From assembly GCA_950097015.1 (NCBI GenBank), contig CATNEN010000033.1:2728001-2792000 (forward strand): 64,000 nt of DNA, in the 5' to 3' direction. This DNA is from Macrostomum hystrix (lineage: Eukaryota; Platyhelminthes; Macrostomidae). A model generated the notes under the pieces. It made no database searches and was not told the origin of the DNA. It worked only from the letters and a program-made list of their open reading frames with translations. Below are positions 39,851 through 49,998 of this stretch, piece after piece. Position 1 is the stretch's first letter, and each line of letters starts with the position of its first letter. The position numbers were made by a program, and so were the translations under genes.

Positions 39851-41645
39851 TTTTCTCGTTGATCTCCATCCCTGACTTGCTCAGCTTGGCTAGCAGTTGT
39901 TCGACTTTTGCGTCCAGTTCAGCTGCTGTCCGGGCGCCGATGCAGACATCGTCCTGATAGATCACCAGGTTCGTCACCAGACCGCCGATCGTGGCTTCCA
40001 TGGCAGCTTGGAACTGCGCGCTCGCAGTTTTCACGCCGTAAGGCATCCTCGTCCAGCGCAGCAAACCGATCGGGGTGTTGATGATGAGGATTTCCCTGGC
40101 CGACTCGTCCAGCTCGATCTGGTTGTAGGCGTTCGTCAGGTCAACCGTGGCGAAGTGGGACATCCCTGACAGCTCTGTAAAGGCTGTCTCGATGTTCGGG
40201 AGCGGGTACGAGTCTGCGCAAATTTGCGGGTTCACACTCACTTTGTAGTCGGCGCAGATCCGCAAGTCGCCGTCCGGTTTCCTCACGATGACGATAGGGG
40301 ATGCCCACTGGCTGCCTCCGGGGCGGACAGTCTCCAGGATTCCGGCATTGATCAGCTTCCTGAGCTTAGCGATGACCAGCGGTTTCAGGTGGATCGGGAC
40401 AGGTCGAGCCTCGAAGTAGCTAGGCCGGGCCTGGTCCTTCAGAACGATGCGGGCCCGGAATCCGCGAAGCTTTCCCAGCGTGACTGCCGGTGCTTCCTCG
40501 ACGTTGTGCAGGGACACGCCGTCCAGGTCGAACTGCAGCAAGTCGGTGCCCAGCAGACCGTGTGTCTTGTTGCAGGCCGTGACGATGATGTCCACGCAGG
40601 CGACCTTGTCTTCTAGCTCGACAGCCGCTGTGAAGCTGCCGAGGGTTTTGATGGCTGATCCGTCGAACTGCCTGAGTTGCCGGGGGCATTTCCGCAACTT
40701 CGGCTCACCCAGTTGCTGCCAGAAATTTCTCGGGATGATGCTGGTATCAGAGCCGGAGTCCAGCTGCATCTCCATGCGTTGACCCTCGATCAGCACTGTC
40801 TTCAGGCTGCTGGTCTTCTGCTGATGAGTGCTACTGATGGTTTCGGCCCCGGCTGTTTCCGTGACTTCATGCGCTGCCTTGGTCCCGGATCTGCACACGA
40901 CCGCGAAATGGTTTCGCTTGCGGCACTTGTTGCAGGTTTTGCCCCAAGCTGGGCAGCGGTCAGGCTGGTGCTGTAGGCCGCAGGCTTTGCAGGCGGTCTT
41001 CGGGCCCCCGCGGTTTTTGTCCACGCTGGCGATGGACGCCGGCTCGATCGTCGCTGGCTCCGGTGCCTTCTGTCTCTCCGCTCCGCTGTATTGCTGGATG
41101 AGCTCGAGTTGTTGGACAAACTCCACGCTGTTTTCGAGCGACACCTGTTGCTGTGAGCTCTGGATGTGCTCAAGAATTTTGCTGCGATGCTGTGCATTGT
41201 GCAGGCCACTGACCAGCATTGTCTGGATGAGCTCGTCCTCTGCTGACTGTTTGCTGTCTTCGGCGTTCAGCTTGTCGAACTCGCAGAAGCGGGCGGCATC
41301 TCGAAGTCTCTGGGCGAAATTTTGTGCTGACTCAGTTGCTTCTTGGCGCAGGGACAAAAACCGAGAGCGCTCAGCAATGATCAGCTTCTTCTTTGGGCGA
41401 ACCTTTTCCAAGATCAGCTTTCTGATGTCCTCGAAGTTCATCTCCTCCAGCTCTTTTGGTCTCGCCATCACACTTACGACACGAACTGCGCTTACGCCTG
41501 CCCTGGCAAGGAACAAGTCCGTCACCTGTCTCTCCTCTGCCGTGTCCTTCAATTTCTTATTGCGGCTCATGGCGGCGAAGCTCCTCAACCAGGCCTCCGT
41601 CGTTGCAGGGTCGTCCAGCGGCAGGTCGTCTGCTCGCGATGCCAT
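39851..41645 (-). pseudogene. gag-pol: Gypsy gag-protease-RT, 5' part
   Basis: Begins MASRADDLPLDD. Gag has two zinc knuckles, one irregular (CKACGLQHQPDRC, three residues between C and H) and one canonical (CNKCRKRNHFAVVC). The protease motif is LDSGSDTSII. The RT carries LRICADYK, FATVDLTNAYNQIE, RMPYGVKTASAQFQ and the catalytic box as YQDD rather than the usual YVDD or YIDD. Gag and pol are fused in one frame, as in Mag elements. The frame breaks at an A4 run (minus strand) at 39851-39854, shifted by one base relative to what follows. Confidence 0.88.
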
Positions 41646-41795
41646 TGTCGTGTCGTTTAGAGTGACTCTTATGTTTGTTAGTTTGGAGCGAACACGATAA
41701 TATATTTGTGCATCAGTCACATCACTTATATAGAACGCGAGATACAAGTAACAACGTGCGATATTATTGAGCGGTGGCCACGTGCCACACAATAG

Positions 41796-42230
41796 GCATG
41801 TACATTAATAGGTCAGTGAAGAGTTAAAAGACATTGGCGGCACCGTGCCCGCCCACGCTCAGGCTATCAATGCGCCTGGCCGCGATAGACCGACGGCGCC
41901 ACAAGCCTAACTTGACTACTTTCAGTAGTTATTGTCAGACTGACTGCTGAGTTTAAATTGAAGACCATTAGGCGCCAAATAGGATAAAAAGCTTTTTGCA
42001 AAGGCCTGAAAATGGCACGTTTGTATTTCTTTACAGCAACGGGAAGCTATTAGGTGTTAGGCCACCGAGCAACAAATTAAGGAAAGATAAACAGTTTTCA
42101 AAGTTTCGATGACGACAATCGTCAACAAGGGAATACAAAGTCACAGGACAAGACATGTAGACTTTTCATTTTTATAAATCTTTACAAGCTTCCGTACTGA
42201 TCAGAGACTTTAGAGAAACATTGGATCTCC
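41796..42230. other. Intergenic, nothing recognised
   Basis: Between the retrotransposon and the intact CUB-PAN gene. No exon, no LTR copy and no tandem repeat. Confidence 0.45.
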
Positions 42231-42231
42231 T

Positions 42232-42317
42232 GTCATGTCATGTCCTGTCCTGTCCTGTCCTGTCCTGTCCTGTCCTGTCCTGTCCTGTCCTGTCCTGTCC
42301 TGTCCTGTCCTGTCCTG
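42232..42317. repeat. (CTGTC)n microsatellite
   Basis: About 16 perfect copies of a pentanucleotide, preceded by two imperfect tgtcatg copies. Confidence 0.95.
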
Positions 42318-42744
42318 CAGGTAATGTCTTGTCCTTTTATATGAGATTCTATACTTCAGAATGCTTGGATGGGCCAAAAATTGCCACATCAATTTTTTTA
42401 AGCCGGCATTGTTGCAGTGTTTGAACTGGAGTGCGCGAGAGTTCACAAGCTGGCTGTTGTATCAATTATTTAGCTTGGCACTCACTGTGTTACTACAGAA
42501 GTAAAATGCATCAACTGCGTCGTAAATTGAAATTGCTTTTCGCTGGAGCTTTGGGTTCAGTTTTTTGGCTTTTAAAATATGTTCAGGTGAGACGCCCCAC
42601 ATTAGAGACGGTGGATATGAGTTGGGCAGCTCACATGATTGACGCATGAGGGCTCTCTGACGCCGAGACAATAAATTTGTGCTCAGTTCAGCAAGGACAC
42701 AATCCCCTATTTGGACAGAGCTGATCACATTCTGCAAGTGAAAT

Positions 42745-44587
42745 ATGCAAAATCGCTTAGCGTTTAACCTTTTCCTGCTGCAGCTCATCATTTTTGTCTT
42801 GCAATATTCGTCTTTGAGGGCCTCTGCCCGGGATCAACGTAAGTCTCTTTGGCTTTTTTATGTTGGTCACTGAAGTGCCAGTCAATCAACAGTCGGACGG
42901 TAAACCGTTGGTCATAAAATTGTCTTGATCTGTTGTAGGGACTGTGGTCGGTTTGGGATCCCCTGCCTACAGTACTATTAAGTATAAGGTTGCGATTTCG
43001 GGGCCGGTTTTAACTGGCCCTGTAATCGTGTTTAGCCGACTGGGCCGACCCTCCGCCTGTCTGTGCGTGCGGCTCGCGCGTGTGCATCCCTGCCGCAAGG
43101 TGGGGTGCTGGGTGCCGGCCGGCAGGTGGGGTGGTTTGGTTGGGTGGCGGCGTCGGCCCCACTTTTATTTGTGCGCTCACGCTCTCTCGTGAGTGCTGCG
43201 TGAGCGCTCTGGCTCGTAAAATTTTTTATCCTTTTCTCCCTTGCTGGTCGGAACGCAGGATGACAGGATGTCTTCGATTTCGTTTATTTGTATGCAATAA
43301 CTTGAGCCTTCACAGTAAGAGACCGTCTTTGCCGATGGAATCTTAAAGTTCGCCGGAGCGAGCGCGGTTGCCCCCACGGGCAGATATTGACAAACAAATT
43401 GGGCAGCAAGGGGGGCAGACAGGGGAGGCGGTGCACAAACAGAGTCAAGCCACCAGCGCGCAGGGAGGGGTAGGGTTGTACTCGCTGCCCGGGTGGACGG
43501 GCAAAGCTACGCAGAGCTGATTGGCGGGAGGGGCAAAGCCACGCAGGGCTGGGGTAAGGGTTGACAGACAATGCCCGCGCCCAGCCAATCAGATGGCGGC
43601 ACAGGGCACCCTGAGCAGGGCCGGAGGGAGGAGGGAGAGAAGGGCGAGGCCAAGGCCGAGCCAAACAAACCGGCCTCAAACACGACGGCCTTGGCGAGCA
43701 GTCGACCTGAGAAACACAGGGACTACACAATCAGCCGTCGGAGGTTAACCCCGTTGGTCGTTGATTTGTTGTCACTGAAGTGCCAGTCAATCAGCCGTCG
43801 GACGGTAAACCGTTGGTCATAAAATTGTCTTGGTCTGTCATGCCTGCATTTACTAAAAAATGGGACCAAGCTCACGTCTCAAACATGAAATATTGCACGC
43901 CTGTCGCACTGTTTCAGCTTGCGTCGGCAATCAGCAGGTGTTTGTTAATCCCGATGAGGCGCCGGGATCGCTGGTGAGTCAGGAGGGATTCGACAGCGGC
44001 AACAATTATGGAAATAACATGAACTGCAGCTGGCTTCTCTCGGGTCCCAACTACAGCCGAATCGAAGCTTGGTTTGAATTCCTGGAACTGGAGGCCTGCT
44101 GCGACAAAGTGTACTTTTTTGACTCTGTATTCAACTTGGTTGCGGTGGTGAGCTCCAGCTGCAGGAACTGCAGCTCACTGCCAACCTTCACTCCTCCCCG
44201 AGCGAATCAGAGCAACTTCATGACAGTGCGCTTCACCACAGATTCCTCAGTACTAGCAAGAGGCTTTCGCATCCGCTACCGAGCCATCTTTGAGGGCGGC
44301 AACTTTGGCACGAGTGAGTCAGGAAAATGCGTATGCTGGCTTAGCTGATTTTAAAAAGGCACAAAATCCACCATTCAGCTTTCCAGTGGTTCTCATCATC
44401 ATCTTCTCCGTCTGTCAGCGATGTGACGGCCAAACTGTCAGCCCGCAGCGACATCGAGTGCGCCGCTCTCTGCACGGCAGCTGGTGCTACAGCTTGCCGG
44501 GCCAGTGAGTTCCAGGCCCACAGCGGCTCCTGCAGGCTGCTAGACGGACCATCGGGTGGAAGAATGCTAATTAGGCTCACGCCTTGA
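42745..44587 (+). CDS. Secreted CUB and PAN-like domain protein, three exons
   Basis: Exons 42745-42838, 43918-44313, 44379-44587 join in phase (phase 1 at both joins) and give 232 aa. Exon 1 is a signal peptide (MQNRLAFNLFLLQLIIFVLQ, cleavage probably around SLRASA). Exon 2 is a CUB domain: YGNNMNCSWLL, WFEFLELEACCDKVYFFD, MTVRFTTDSSVLARGFRIRY. Exon 3 has a cysteine-rich PAN/apple-like core: SDIECAALCTAAGATACRAS and SGSCRLLDGP, followed by a stop. Such proteins usually act outside the cell in adhesion or ligand binding; the substrate is unknown. Intron 1 contains a GC-rich block flanked by a 62-bp direct repeat. A near copy of exon 3 lies at 37185-37417, on the other side of the retrotransposon. 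Confidence 0.75.
42866..42927 (+). repeat. 62-bp direct repeat, left copy
   Basis: From gtcactgaagtgccagtcaa to tcataaaattgtcttg. It recurs at 43771-43832 with two to three differences, and a shorter variant precedes the second copy at about 43728-43762. Confidence 0.9.
42940..43765. other. GC-rich block between direct repeats in intron 1 of the CUB gene
   Basis: A block much richer in G and C than its surroundings, with no tandem repeat. Small open frames on both strands (for example 43284-43730 minus) show no recognisable domain. The flanking 62-bp repeats suggest an insertion or segmental duplication. Confidence 0.45.
43771..43832 (+). repeat. 62-bp direct repeat, right copy
   Basis: Right-hand partner of the repeat at 42866-42927, 905 bp apart. 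Lies 85 bp upstream of the CUB exon. Confidence 0.9.
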
Positions 44588-44812
44588 GCACAGCTGTCGA
44601 CATTAATTATGCATGAGTTCGTCATGAAGGCACTAAATACGAAGCCACAACACTGCAGCTCTAAAACTGCACGCTAATTCAACATTTTACGAGTAGAGAA
44701 GGTTTACGCAATTGCTAAAAAATATTTTACTCATGAAATTGCCTTAAGCAAGCAATGCCAAGTACACACATTGCAGAATTGTTAAGTATAATACAATAGT
44801 AGCAAATTTCTT

Positions 44813-44818
44813 ATTAAA
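44813..44818 (+). promoter_or_regulatory. Candidate poly(A) signal of the CUB-PAN gene
   Basis: ATTAAA, 226 nt after the stop codon at 44587, in AT-rich sequence. Confidence 0.3.
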
Positions 44819-45162
44819 CTTTTATTCGATACAGACGTTTCTTTGTAACTTGCAGGCTAAGAAATGCCTCTACTGTAAACTTTTGCAAAAATATTTATAG
44901 TGAAACCAACATAAAGCTAAGGAATAGCCAGACCGCCAGAAGACCACTATAAGTCTTCTAGTGGTCCTTGCATAAAGCATGTGCTATTGCGGACGATTTC
45001 AGAATACACTATTTGCGGCGAAAAACAATATATTGGAGTTTTTCCGTTGAAATGGTGCAGCGCAGAAGTTTGTGTTATTGATGTTAAACCTTTCGTTATA
45101 TTTTTTGTTTTACCTGTCCTTTAACAGTTTAAAACTTTTCTTTCTAAGAATAAATCTTATCC

Positions 45163-45405
45163 TACTGGTAGTTTCGGAGATAATCACCTGTACGTGGTGC
45201 TCGCCATCTCTGTAATGTATTTCAATAGGCTCCATTGATATTCGCAGGAGAGACACTTTGGCTTGATCCAGACTGCTCACACTTTATATTCTCCATACAG
45301 CAACCGAGATATGAGACCGTGTCAAATTTCTACCAAATTGGACTGGTAGTTTCGGAGATAATCACCTGTACGTGGTGCTCGCCATCTCTGTGATGTATTT
45401 CAATT
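45163..45405 (-). repeat. 178-bp satellite, inverted arm (1.3 units)
   Basis: Carries the same sequence as the array at 46330-47618 but on the opposite strand. The internal distance from ggtagtttcgg at 45167 to the next at 45345 is exactly 178 bp. Confidence 0.92.
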
Positions 45406-45678
45406 CGTTACTTTTAATCGCTACTTTCAGTATTTCGCATATTTTTTTCTATAAGTATGCTTTAGATATACCTAAAATATGCATAAATATACCATAAATA
45501 TGATATGTACGAAAAATATCAGGTAGCGGTAACAGGAAAATGAAAATGCACACTTTTGGTAACGACTCGTTACTATCATTTTCGTTTCCAGACCATGGTA
45601 ACGGGAAAAAGTAACGATTCAAAAAGTAACGATTTTTACCAATTTGGTAACTAGTAACGAGTAACGCGCCCAACACTG
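45406..45678 (-). mobile_element. hAT-like MITE fragment
   Basis: Read on the minus strand it opens with cagtgttgggcgcgttactc, a terminal sequence shared by many hAT elements, and continues with several gtaacg/cgttac repeats. The opposite end is not clear because the sequence meets the inverted satellite arm at 45405. Confidence 0.5.
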
Positions 45679-45970
45679 ATTGTTGTAGAGCGGTTTTAAG
45701 GATGTCTGCAAACCTGACTGGGGGATAATTTGCAAACTTCAGCAGGGATTTTTTTATTATTGAAGGTTTTTGGATGTGACTGTCCCGAATGTGGCACAAC
45801 ATTGCTAGTCACGTCTAAAATCGGAATGGATTGCTATTTCAGTGTTGCAGAACAATCCATTTTACACAGGCTGGGGCTCAAAAATAGCAAATTAACTAGT
45901 AAGAATACTTGCATATGTAACACTATACATATGTTCTGTAAGTTTGACTTCAGTATCTCGTGAATTGTCT

Positions 45971-46159
45971 CTACGAGCCGAACATGCTAAAACATGTGTT
46001 GCAGACAAATTCAGCAGATCGGTAACTGTCTGATGCCGAAATGGAGCCAACCGTAGCGCAGATCTCGTGATACCAATAAAGGCAGGATGGACATTCGATC
46101 TGAGCAACATTAAATATAATTAATTGGGGTATGCAGTGATTTGTATTTCTGTAAAACAT
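45971..46159 (-). pseudogene. PHD-finger-like fragment
   Basis: A 62-codon minus frame contains IECPSCLYWYHEICATVG and then FVCNTC: the second half of a PHD zinc finger (C-x2-C, aromatic-His-x2-Cys, C-x2-C). There is no partner exon with the first half and no splice site pair, and it lies between the two orientations of the 178-bp satellite. It is most likely a decayed transposon gene fragment; PHD fingers of this type are common in transposon proteins. Confidence 0.4.
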
Positions 46160-46329
46160 TTAATTGCCCAAACTTTAAAATTTAGTCGTAATCTATGTAT
46201 TTTACTCGTACCGTCATACAAAATAAACTGTCAAAAGAGTCGCCTACCCAGTTGACTGTTCTGCCTTTTGCTTGTCTGGCATCTCTCTGGCCACACGTGC
46301 TGCAGTTGCTTTGATCAGCATCAACTGAC

Positions 46330-47618
46330 ACGGTCTCATATCTCGGTTGCTGTATGGAGAATATAAAGTGTGAGCAGTGTGGATTAAGCCAAAGTGTCTC
46401 TCCTGCGAATATCAATGGAGCCTATTGAAATACATTACAGAGATGGCGAGCACCACGTACAGGTGATTATCTCCGAAACTACCAGTCCAATTTGGTAGAA
46501 ATTTGACACCGTATCATATCTCGGTTGCTGTATGGAGAATATAAAGTGTGAGCAGTGTGGATTAAACCAAAGTGTCTCTCCTGCGAATATCAATGGAGCC
46601 TATTGAAATACATTACAGAGATGGCGAGCACCACGTACAGGTGATTATCTCCGAAACTACCAGTCCAATTTGGTAGAAATTTGACACGGTCTCATATCTC
46701 GGTTGCTGTATGGAGAATATAAAGTGTGAGCAGTGTGGATTAAACCAAAGTGTCTCTCCTGCGAATATCAATGGAGCCTATTGAAATACATTACAGAGAT
46801 GGCGAGCACCACGTACAGGTGATTATCTCCGAAACTACCAGTCCAATTTGGTAGAAATTTGACACGGTATCATATCTCGGTTGCTGTATGGAGAATATAA
46901 AGTGTGAGCAGTGTGGATTAAGCTAAAGTGTCTCTCCTGCGAATATCAATGGAGCCTATTGAAATACATTACAGAGATGGCGAGCACCACGTACAGGTGA
47001 TTATCTCCGAAACTACCAGTCCAATTTGGTAGAAATTTGACACGGTCTCATATCTCGGTTGCTGTATGGAGAATATAAAGTGTGAGCAGTGTGGATTAAG
47101 CCAAAGTGTCTCTCCTGCGAATATCAATGGAGCCTATTGAAATACATTACAGAGATGGCGAGCACCACGTACAGGTGATTATCTCCGAAACTACCTGTCC
47201 AATTTGGTAGAAATTTGACACGGTATCATATCTCGGTTGCTGTATGGAGAATATAAAGTGTGAGCAGTGTGGATTAAGCCAAAGTGTCTCTCCTGCGAAT
47301 ATCAATGGAGCCTATTGAAATACATTACAGAGATGGCGAGCACCACGTACAGGTGATTATCTCCGAAACTACCAGTCCAATTTGGTAGAAATTTGACACG
47401 GTATCATATCTCGGTTGCTGTATGGAGAATATAAAGTGTGAGCAGTGTGGATTAAGCCAAAGTGTCTCTCCTGCGAATATCAATGGAGCCTATTGAAATA
47501 CATTACAGAGATGGCGAGCACCACGTACAGGTGATTATCTCCGAAACTACCAGTCCAATTTGGTAGAAATTTGACACGGTCTCATATCTCGGTTGCTGTA
47601 TGGAGAATATAAAGTGTC
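46330..47618 (+). repeat. 178-bp satellite array, about 7.2 units
   Basis: The landmark preceding ggtctcatatctcggttgct falls at 46330, 46508, 46686, 46864, 47042, 47220, 47398 and 47576: exactly 178 bp each time, with no indels. Units mostly alternate ggtctc and ggtatc, pointing to a 356-bp dimer. Differences between units are only a few bases, so the array is young or homogenised. Confidence 0.97.
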
Positions 47619-48165
47619 GACACTCCGAGTTTGTTTAATTTTATAGAATTTTGATTCATCGAATATCAATCTGAATATCCATCGGGAAACCATTACATAT
47701 ATACATATATACTATGAAAATACGATAGTGGAGACATGATTGAATTCCCTTGTTTCGATGCGGAGTTTTGATAATAGAATACAATATAATTTTTACTAAT
47801 GACCAGTATTCACCAAGGGTTTTTAAATGTTTATTGAAGCAGTTAGTTAATTATAGAGACAGTTGCTTACATGGTTACTCTGGCTCTGACCTAGTCTGAT
47901 ATATTTTGTGTCCCATAACTAAATGAAAGGGGATGAAGGACATCTTCAGCAGGCTGATATTCTGTTCTGTTTCTGTCTAGTGTATTTTATTGCTGACTGG
48001 ACCTAGTCCTAATGTAGCTTGTCAATGTCAAGAATATATAATATTTTATCTAGCTAGCTATGTAATTTGGATTGCTACTAGAAGAAAAACTCGACATAGA
48101 AAAAGTAAAAAAAAAGTCTAGAAAAACTTTATGCCCATGGCCAATCTGAAAATTTAGTGTTGTAA
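47619..48165. other. AT-rich spacer, nothing recognised
   Basis: No coding or repeat signal seen between the satellite array and the first MITE. Confidence 0.45.
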
Positions 48166-48357
48166 GTCAACATCAGTGGCGTAGCTAGGGGGGATATGGG
48201 GATATATCCCCCCAAGCGGCAGGAAAATTGTTGGAGAGTTGAAAAGGGGGAGCATTACCATTAAAACACAGTCCACTTTTTTAATTGTTTGTTCACTTTT
48301 TTCACTTATCCCAATATCCCCCCATAGAAAATTCCTAGCTATGCCACTGGTCAACAT
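48166..48357. mobile_element. hAT-type MITE, 176 bp, with 8-bp target duplication
   Basis: The element 48174-48349 starts cagtggcgtagctagg and ends cctagctatgccactg: a 16-bp terminal inverted repeat with one mismatch. It is flanked on both sides by gtcaacat (48166-48173 and 48350-48357), a perfect 8-bp target duplication as made by hAT transposases. It has no coding capacity. Confidence 0.9.
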
Positions 48358-48572
48358 TCAGCAATATTGTTTGTAATTGCTTGTGTCTATTCTACAGATT
48401 TCATGAATTGCTAGCTGGCTTTTTTAATTCCTGAGCCTATCTATAGCTTTCTGCATTTCATAGAACTTTGTTATGATGTTATAGCAATATTCTTGAAGAT
48501 TAACAAGCTAAATAATTTCCTTAAAAAGCATCACCTGATTAACAGTAGAACTACCAAGCCATTATACTAGGT

Positions 48573-49534
48573 GCTAGTCATTTTGTCAACTGCCATTTCA
48601 TCAAATAGGTTGATGAAATGCTGTATTTGCTATACTAAGATAGACACTGGGCAACTCGACACCGGAGATCTGTATCATAGACTTCAAAGCTGCTGCTTGG
48701 CAAGCTCTGTGGGTCATGTTTCCAAATCCATATTATTTGCCGGCTTTATTTCATAAAGTCCAGCATCTGGGCCTCCAGCGGACTTACCTGACAGATATTT
48801 GCACCTGTAGCTTCCGCATGCTGATGGCACTGCCAGCCAGCCAAACACATAAGTAAAGGCCTAACACAGGTCCTTGCTGGTATATGTGCACCGCTTCTGT
48901 TGGACTTGGCAAAGTATGTTCAACAAAACATGGTTGTCAAATTGGGTCCACAGATTGCAGGAGGTCAGCATCTTTGGTCAGTCCATTTGGACAATGAGGT
49001 GGAGAGCTGACATGCGTCTACATCTTTGTGTTTTTCTTTGGTTTTTATAATTTCATTCTTATCAAAAATTAAGCCAAAAAAATAGTGCAGTATGTGTTGC
49101 ATCCTTATAGCAGTATAACTCTGCCATTGTCTGGTCCCAAGCCCAGAATGAGAAAGGTGAGAGGGTAGGGCCTACTGCTAAAAATTACAAGCACTTAAGA
49201 GACTGATCAGTACTTTAAAACAATGATTAGTTAAGTAGTTATTCCATCTGTTCCATGTATCCATGTATATCTAGTTGTGCAAATCGTGATCGTGATTGTG
49301 ATAGTAAATCACAAGTTAGATTGTGTGATGTATGTATACGTGTACACTTGTGCAAGAAAAATTTGGCAGATTGTATCCTACTCTACTCTCATTGGATCTG
49401 CCACCTAATTAGACAATTACCTTTATATTGCTTCCACTGGAATTAGTCTGCTAAGGGCATTAGTTGATGAAATGACCAATTCTATGGGTTTCCCATTTGG
49501 CTAGTTGATGATGTGGCAGTTGACAAAATGACTA
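48573..49534. repeat. Internal inverted repeat pair (about 28 bp)
   Basis: tagtcattttgtcaactgcc near 48575 and its reverse complement ggcagttgacaaaatgacta near 49514-49534. It could be sub-terminal structure of the piggyBac-like element or a separate element within it. Confidence 0.75.
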
Positions 49535-49703
49535 GGATCCATTATAACAATGGGGGAAACCCCACAGAAAATTTTTGGCAGTGCCTGAATATCAACAGCA
49601 TTGGGTGGTGACTATTGGTTGACAGACAAGGTGATGGTATACACTGTGGTTGAGCTACTCCTAATATTTAGGCTTGATCAGTGAAATTTGTGTCAAGGTT
49701 TCC

Positions 49704-49998
49704 ATAGTGCTCATACATGCGCAACACCCGGCCGACCCGGCCGGACCGGCCGGGTGAAACGAGGGCCAAGCAAGGTAAGTCGCAAAAACCAATCGACCAA
49801 GCGCAAAAAAATCAAAGGGGGGACCAAGAGACAAAAAAGGAAGGCGTGAAGAAAAGGAAAAAGGGGAGAGAAAAAGAGCAAATGAGAGCAAACTAAGTCG
49901 TAAATAGAGCAATGAAACGAACTAAGTCGCAAATGAGAGCAAAAACTAAGTCGCACGGCCGGCTAAGATTTGGGAGGTTGCGCATGTATGATAGTGCT
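49704..49998. mobile_element. MITE, 279 bp, with 8-bp target duplication, nested
   Basis: Element 49712-49990 with perfect 14-bp terminal repeats (catacatgcgcaac / gttgcgcatgtatg) and flanking atagtgct on both sides (49704-49711, 49991-49998). The ends carry GC-rich ccggccgacccggccgg sequence and the interior is purine-rich. Inserted inside the piggyBac-like element and therefore younger. Confidence 0.88.

Larger units (their letters stand above)
37920..41795 (-). mobile_element. Ty3/gypsy LTR retrotransposon, Mag-like, 3' end lost
   Basis: Gag, protease, reverse transcriptase, RNase H and integrase occur in this order on the minus strand. A possible 5' LTR remnant lies upstream of gag (ctatataag on the minus strand at about 41726-41734 is TATA-like), but it cannot be delimited because no second LTR copy exists: the 3' side runs into the TG-rich minisatellite. 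Two frame breaks (39851-39854 and about 38296) make this copy non-autonomous as it stands. The integrase ending YHQESNGLAERMVQ points to the Mag group. No env. Confidence 0.88.

Noticed and set aside
38393-41700. Plus-strand frames of 100-290 codons
   Set aside because: Antisense shadows of the gypsy gag-pol frames.
42431-42649. Alternative signal-peptide-like exon (MHQLRRKLKLLFAGALG) with donor gtgaga before the CUB gene
   Set aside because: Its phase-0 donor does not fit the CUB exon, whereas the exon at 42745-42838 fits in phase and has a better signal peptide.
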